Origin: Phycomyces blakesleeanus NRRL 1555(-)
Taxonomy: Eukaryota > Mucoromycota > Mucoromycetes > Mucorales > Phycomycetaceae
Reading direction: 5' to 3'
Assembly: GCF_001638985.1 (NCBI RefSeq)
Contig: NW_017265137.1
Span: 2,319,848 to 2,383,847 of the forward strand
Length of the DNA: 64,000 bases
Shown: positions 61,078 through 64,000 of the stretch, in pieces
How the letters are laid out: the number at the start of each line of letters is the position of its first letter
How positions within the stretch are numbered: the stretch's first letter is position 1
Notes under the pieces: generated by a model
Database searches by the model: none
What the model was told of the DNA's origin: nothing
The model's input: only the letters and a program-made list of their open reading frames with translations
Program-made: the position numbers and the translations under genes

Positions 61078-62053
61078 TACGAAGCTAGACATAGTGTCAC
61101 CCGTTCAAAAAGGAATGAACAAGACCAACGAATGCATATATTATAATAAATTAATGTACAAGTGAGGTATAATACTTGTGTTTCTGAAACCTTTTTCAAC
61201 AAGGAGACTCCAAAACTTGTTTGCAAAATAACACTTTGAGTAATATTGGAATATTTAGCTTTCAAACAAGTAGGCTCCATTAATATGCTTCTTGAGGCTA
61301 TTATTATAATAAATTCAGTGCGTAACCTGTAACGTGGAGTCAATTGTCATATCTGCACAAAATTTACAACGGAGACAGCTGTAGTTTCCTCTATGTTGGC
61401 AGATTAGGTGGTTTTCAGATTTCCAATTTTAACCTTCAAACCTCTCTTGCTGCCCTTTATATTTTAAGTAAAAGCTTAGTATATGCTGGATAAAAAGTTA
61501 CGTTCAAACCCTTAACCTATGGGGAACGAGTGGTGATTCCGATGAATATTTTGGAGAATGCCTATGGTGCTTTCAAAAATCACGATCCCTTCTAGAACAT
61601 GACTAGCGTGCTCAATCGAGTTCAGGGCTGGGCTTTTAATTTAGATGTTCAAATAGTTTTCTAACGACTGATGGTACTATTGATTGTTGCCTAAGGGATG
61701 TTCAAGCGGTTTGTAATCGAGGTTGGGGAGGTATTGTTGGTTTTATAGAGCCAAAGAAAACATTCGTGTTCAAACTCTGATGCCTCACGGCTATTTGAGG
61801 GACTTTTGGCTTTTATTTCTTAATGACATGTGATTGAGCTTTAAGAAAAGTAAATGAAGTGAGGTCAAAAGAAGGGTGTATTTCCAGGGAATTTACGCTC
61901 TTTTATCTTGTCGGAGTGTATTATTAGGCTTCTTGTATATTGCTCTTTGGAATTTATGCTGAAACATTCACCTTTGAAAGAGTAACTACGAATCACAGGT
62001 GCTTTAAAAACTTCTATGTTTTGTATTTTTAAACACAAAGTTACTGCACAGTC
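61078..62053. other. Unassigned stretch, possibly ancient transposon sequence
   Basis: Composition is less AT-biased than the flanks and frames are broken everywhere. No domain is recognised. Confidence 0.4.
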
Positions 62054-62279
62054 GTTCCACTCTCAAGCAGTTACTTCTTTGAAATTGAATCAGTTGCTTT
62101 CTCAAGTTCAATGGCTCTCATTACTACCAAGTCCAATCAAAACGATCATTCAAAAGTGGCCAATTTAACTTTGAAAAGACGATCAATTGGATTCTAAAGA
62201 AGTAACCAGGTTGGCCGAATGAACTTCAAAAAAAAAAGTGATCAGCTTTTCCGGTAAAGTAACCAATTGAGAGTGGAAA
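62054..62279. mobile_element. Foldback MITE candidate
   Basis: TTCCACTCTCAA at 62055-62066 is inverted at 62267-62278, and GTTACTTCTTT at 62070-62080 is inverted at 62196-62206. A second GTTACTTT lies next to the right end. The element is about 226 bp without coding capacity. No clear target duplication was found. Confidence 0.5.
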
Positions 62280-63603
62280 GAGTCTTTCCAAACTTAGTAG
62301 GAAATAATTTAAAATTAACGGCTCTATTATCCAATAAAAAAAAGAAATAGTCTTAATTTCCTTTCATAAACATCTGAGATTAAAAGTTAAAATGTCCGAA
62401 AAAGACGGTCCGAATTCTTTTTAGAAAAGGTCCGAAAACAAAGTCAAAAAAAACCGTAATGATTATTTTTGGGCATTATTATGCCATCATCACAAAAACT
62501 ACTTCTTGTGTAGAAGCCAACCTGGTAATTTGCGGTGATATATATGAATGATATATAATATATGATATCATATGGAAGCATGAGTAAGACTGGGATTTAA
62601 ACACGCTATAGGATAACTTTTTCTCTCAAGTTCTTTATCTTCCACATCACTTATACCTGCCAAGAAGTCTGTCAATATGTTTCAGCTTGTTATAAGAATA
62701 GATTTTTGTTTCGTGTCGTACATTGTGATACAAATATCAATCCAAACAAGTCTGTATATGTCTTTTTTGTTCTCGAACAGACTGTAGACAGAGGCCATCT
62801 TGCTACTCAACATATTTGTGTGGCTACTATAATATATATATATAAATTATATGGGCTGCTTGTGTAATTGTAATACTTTCCTGAGCCAATATTTATAAGG
62901 TTTCTTTTTCTATTTTGCCTTTTTTTTTAAGTCGTGGAGTATATTATAATAGCTTGATTTCGCTGGTTATGTCTAAATTTCTCCTGGGTTCCGGATGATA
63001 AGTTTGAAGGCAGATCTAAGAGAAAAAAAATACCGCAGGTAGTAAACTTCTTTAAAGAACTACTGGGCCGGCTGTTGTACGAAAAGTGTACAGGCTGCAT
63101 GTCTAGCTGAAAACCCATCACTATATATTTTCCTTAATTGTTTACGCTTAAAAGACAAGATCCTTATTTAAACATTATTTCTGTGTTTATATATTCTGCT
63201 CATATCTAAACCTAAAGAGGGCATTGCCACAAAAAGTATTCTTCCTTGTGTTAAAATAGCAAAGACTTCTATTTGATGCCAAGGAAGTATAATAATGCAT
63301 CGTCATTGTGCTTTTTTTCGAATTCTATACAAATATATATGTGTGTTTGTGCTTGCGTGTGTATTGTTTATAACCCGTATTCAATATTATCTAATTCCCA
63401 CAAATGTATTTGTAGATCGACGAAAGAAAACAACAATGTCTTGGCTAACCCTTTGTGGGTTACGAAGTAATCATCGATTTTCTGCAACAGAATTATCCCT
63501 TCAGGCTGATATGTGCAACGCTACTCATAGTCTAAAAAGGGTAGTGAGATTTTATTACTCAAGGTGTATAATTAAGTTGTATTTAATAAGTTAAAGTGCG
63601 TGT
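62280..63603. other. Gene-poor AT-rich region
   Basis: Short frames only, for example 99 codons at 63295-63594 (+) without a domain. No repeat family is recognised. Confidence 0.45.
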
Positions 63604-63963
63604 TTAGAATATAAGTGCTATTGAAGCAGCAGTAAATAATAATAAGGTTAGTGTAAACGGAGAAAATGAAGAACTGCCGTTCATCTCTTGTGCAAGAATC
63701 CACAATTTTTTGCCGTCGTCAGGATGGGTATACAGAATGTTTACAAGGGTTACGTCTTTAGTATATTTTTCGACTTCCTGGGCACGGTAACCATCGTAGG
63801 TTGAGTTGTCTAGAACTGTTTTGTTTTCGTTAAAGTTATCTGGGTCGTTAATAATCTTGAAGTCTTGGGTGATCAAACTTGATGTGTGTTTGATGTGGTT
63901 AGCAAGCGATTCCGGTGAATAGTCTTTCTGAGAAAGATGTAATGCCATAGCACCAGCAACAAC
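63604..63963 (-). CDS. Last exon of a GPI-anchored surface protein, cut by the window edge
   Basis: The exon starts after a splice acceptor TTTCTAG at about 63963; the 5' exon, with the start codon and most of a signal peptide, lies beyond 64000. Its first residues (VAGAMALHLSQ) look like the end of a signal peptide. A domain of about 85 residues follows with NKTVLDNSTYDGYRAQEVEK, which has two possible N-glycosylation sites, and KKLWILAQEMNGSSS. The C-terminus FTLTLLLFTAASIALIF after small residues fits GPI attachment. The family is not recognised. Confidence 0.6.
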   Translation of the reverse strand, partial: VVAGAMALHLSQKDYSPESLANHIKHTSSLITQDFKIINDPDNFNENKTVLDNSTYDGYRAQEVEKYTKDVTLVNILYTHPDDGKKLWILAQEMNGSSSFSPFTLTLLLFTAASIALIF

Positions 63964-64000
63964 TAGAAAGTGCAAAAATGTTGATAAGATATTAAAGAAA

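Overview
The window looks like nuclear DNA of a filamentous fungus of the Mucoromycota, probably Mucorales. It is AT-rich, its genes are cut by many short GT-AG introns (about 50-270 bp), and it carries fungal-specific genes: a CHS7-type chitin synthase export chaperone, kexin, and GPI-anchored serine/alanine-rich wall proteins. It is also dense in mobile elements of several classes. The order-level placement is an inference from gene style.

Positions 1-26200 are repeat-dominated. A giant inverted repeat (arms about 1.84 kb, spacer 631 bp, left arm running off the window) has a complete 5.5-kb Ty3/gypsy chromodomain retrotransposon in its right arm. That element has LTRs that look identical, a 5-bp target duplication and one open gag-pol frame. 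To its right are a diverged copy of the outer arm, a GC-richer and highly foldable island at 12.0-12.5 kb, an inverted pair of a dispersed repeat, a decayed Hsp70-like gene, a solo LTR of the same retrotransposon family, and a complete 4.8-kb CACTA transposon. The CACTA element has 3-bp duplications, TIRs, a spliced transposase gene and a divergent second gene.

Positions 26.8-54.4 kb form the host gene block: CHS7, a GLO3/ARFGAP2-3 Arf-GAP and mitochondrial Hsp70 on the plus strand; glycerol kinase, a histidine-rich zinc CDF transporter and an insulin-degrading-enzyme-type M16 protease on the minus strand; then an ALKBH1-like dioxygenase and a KEX2-type protease on the plus strand. CHS7, GLO3 and KEX2 all act in the secretory pathway and wall assembly. 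The mitochondrial Hsp70 and glycerol kinase are convergent, and the protease and ALKBH1 genes are divergent. I saw no operon-like functional link.

Positions 54.4-64 kb are again gene-poor: nested MITEs, a decayed Tc1/mariner transposase, a small GPI-anchored protein gene, a second pseudogene of a multicopy family also seen at 24.4-25.2 kb, a foldback MITE, and the last exon of another GPI-anchored protein at the window edge.

Exon borders were read by eye from splice consensus, reading frame and family knowledge. The multi-exon models for the host genes and the two CACTA genes each sum to a whole number of codons.
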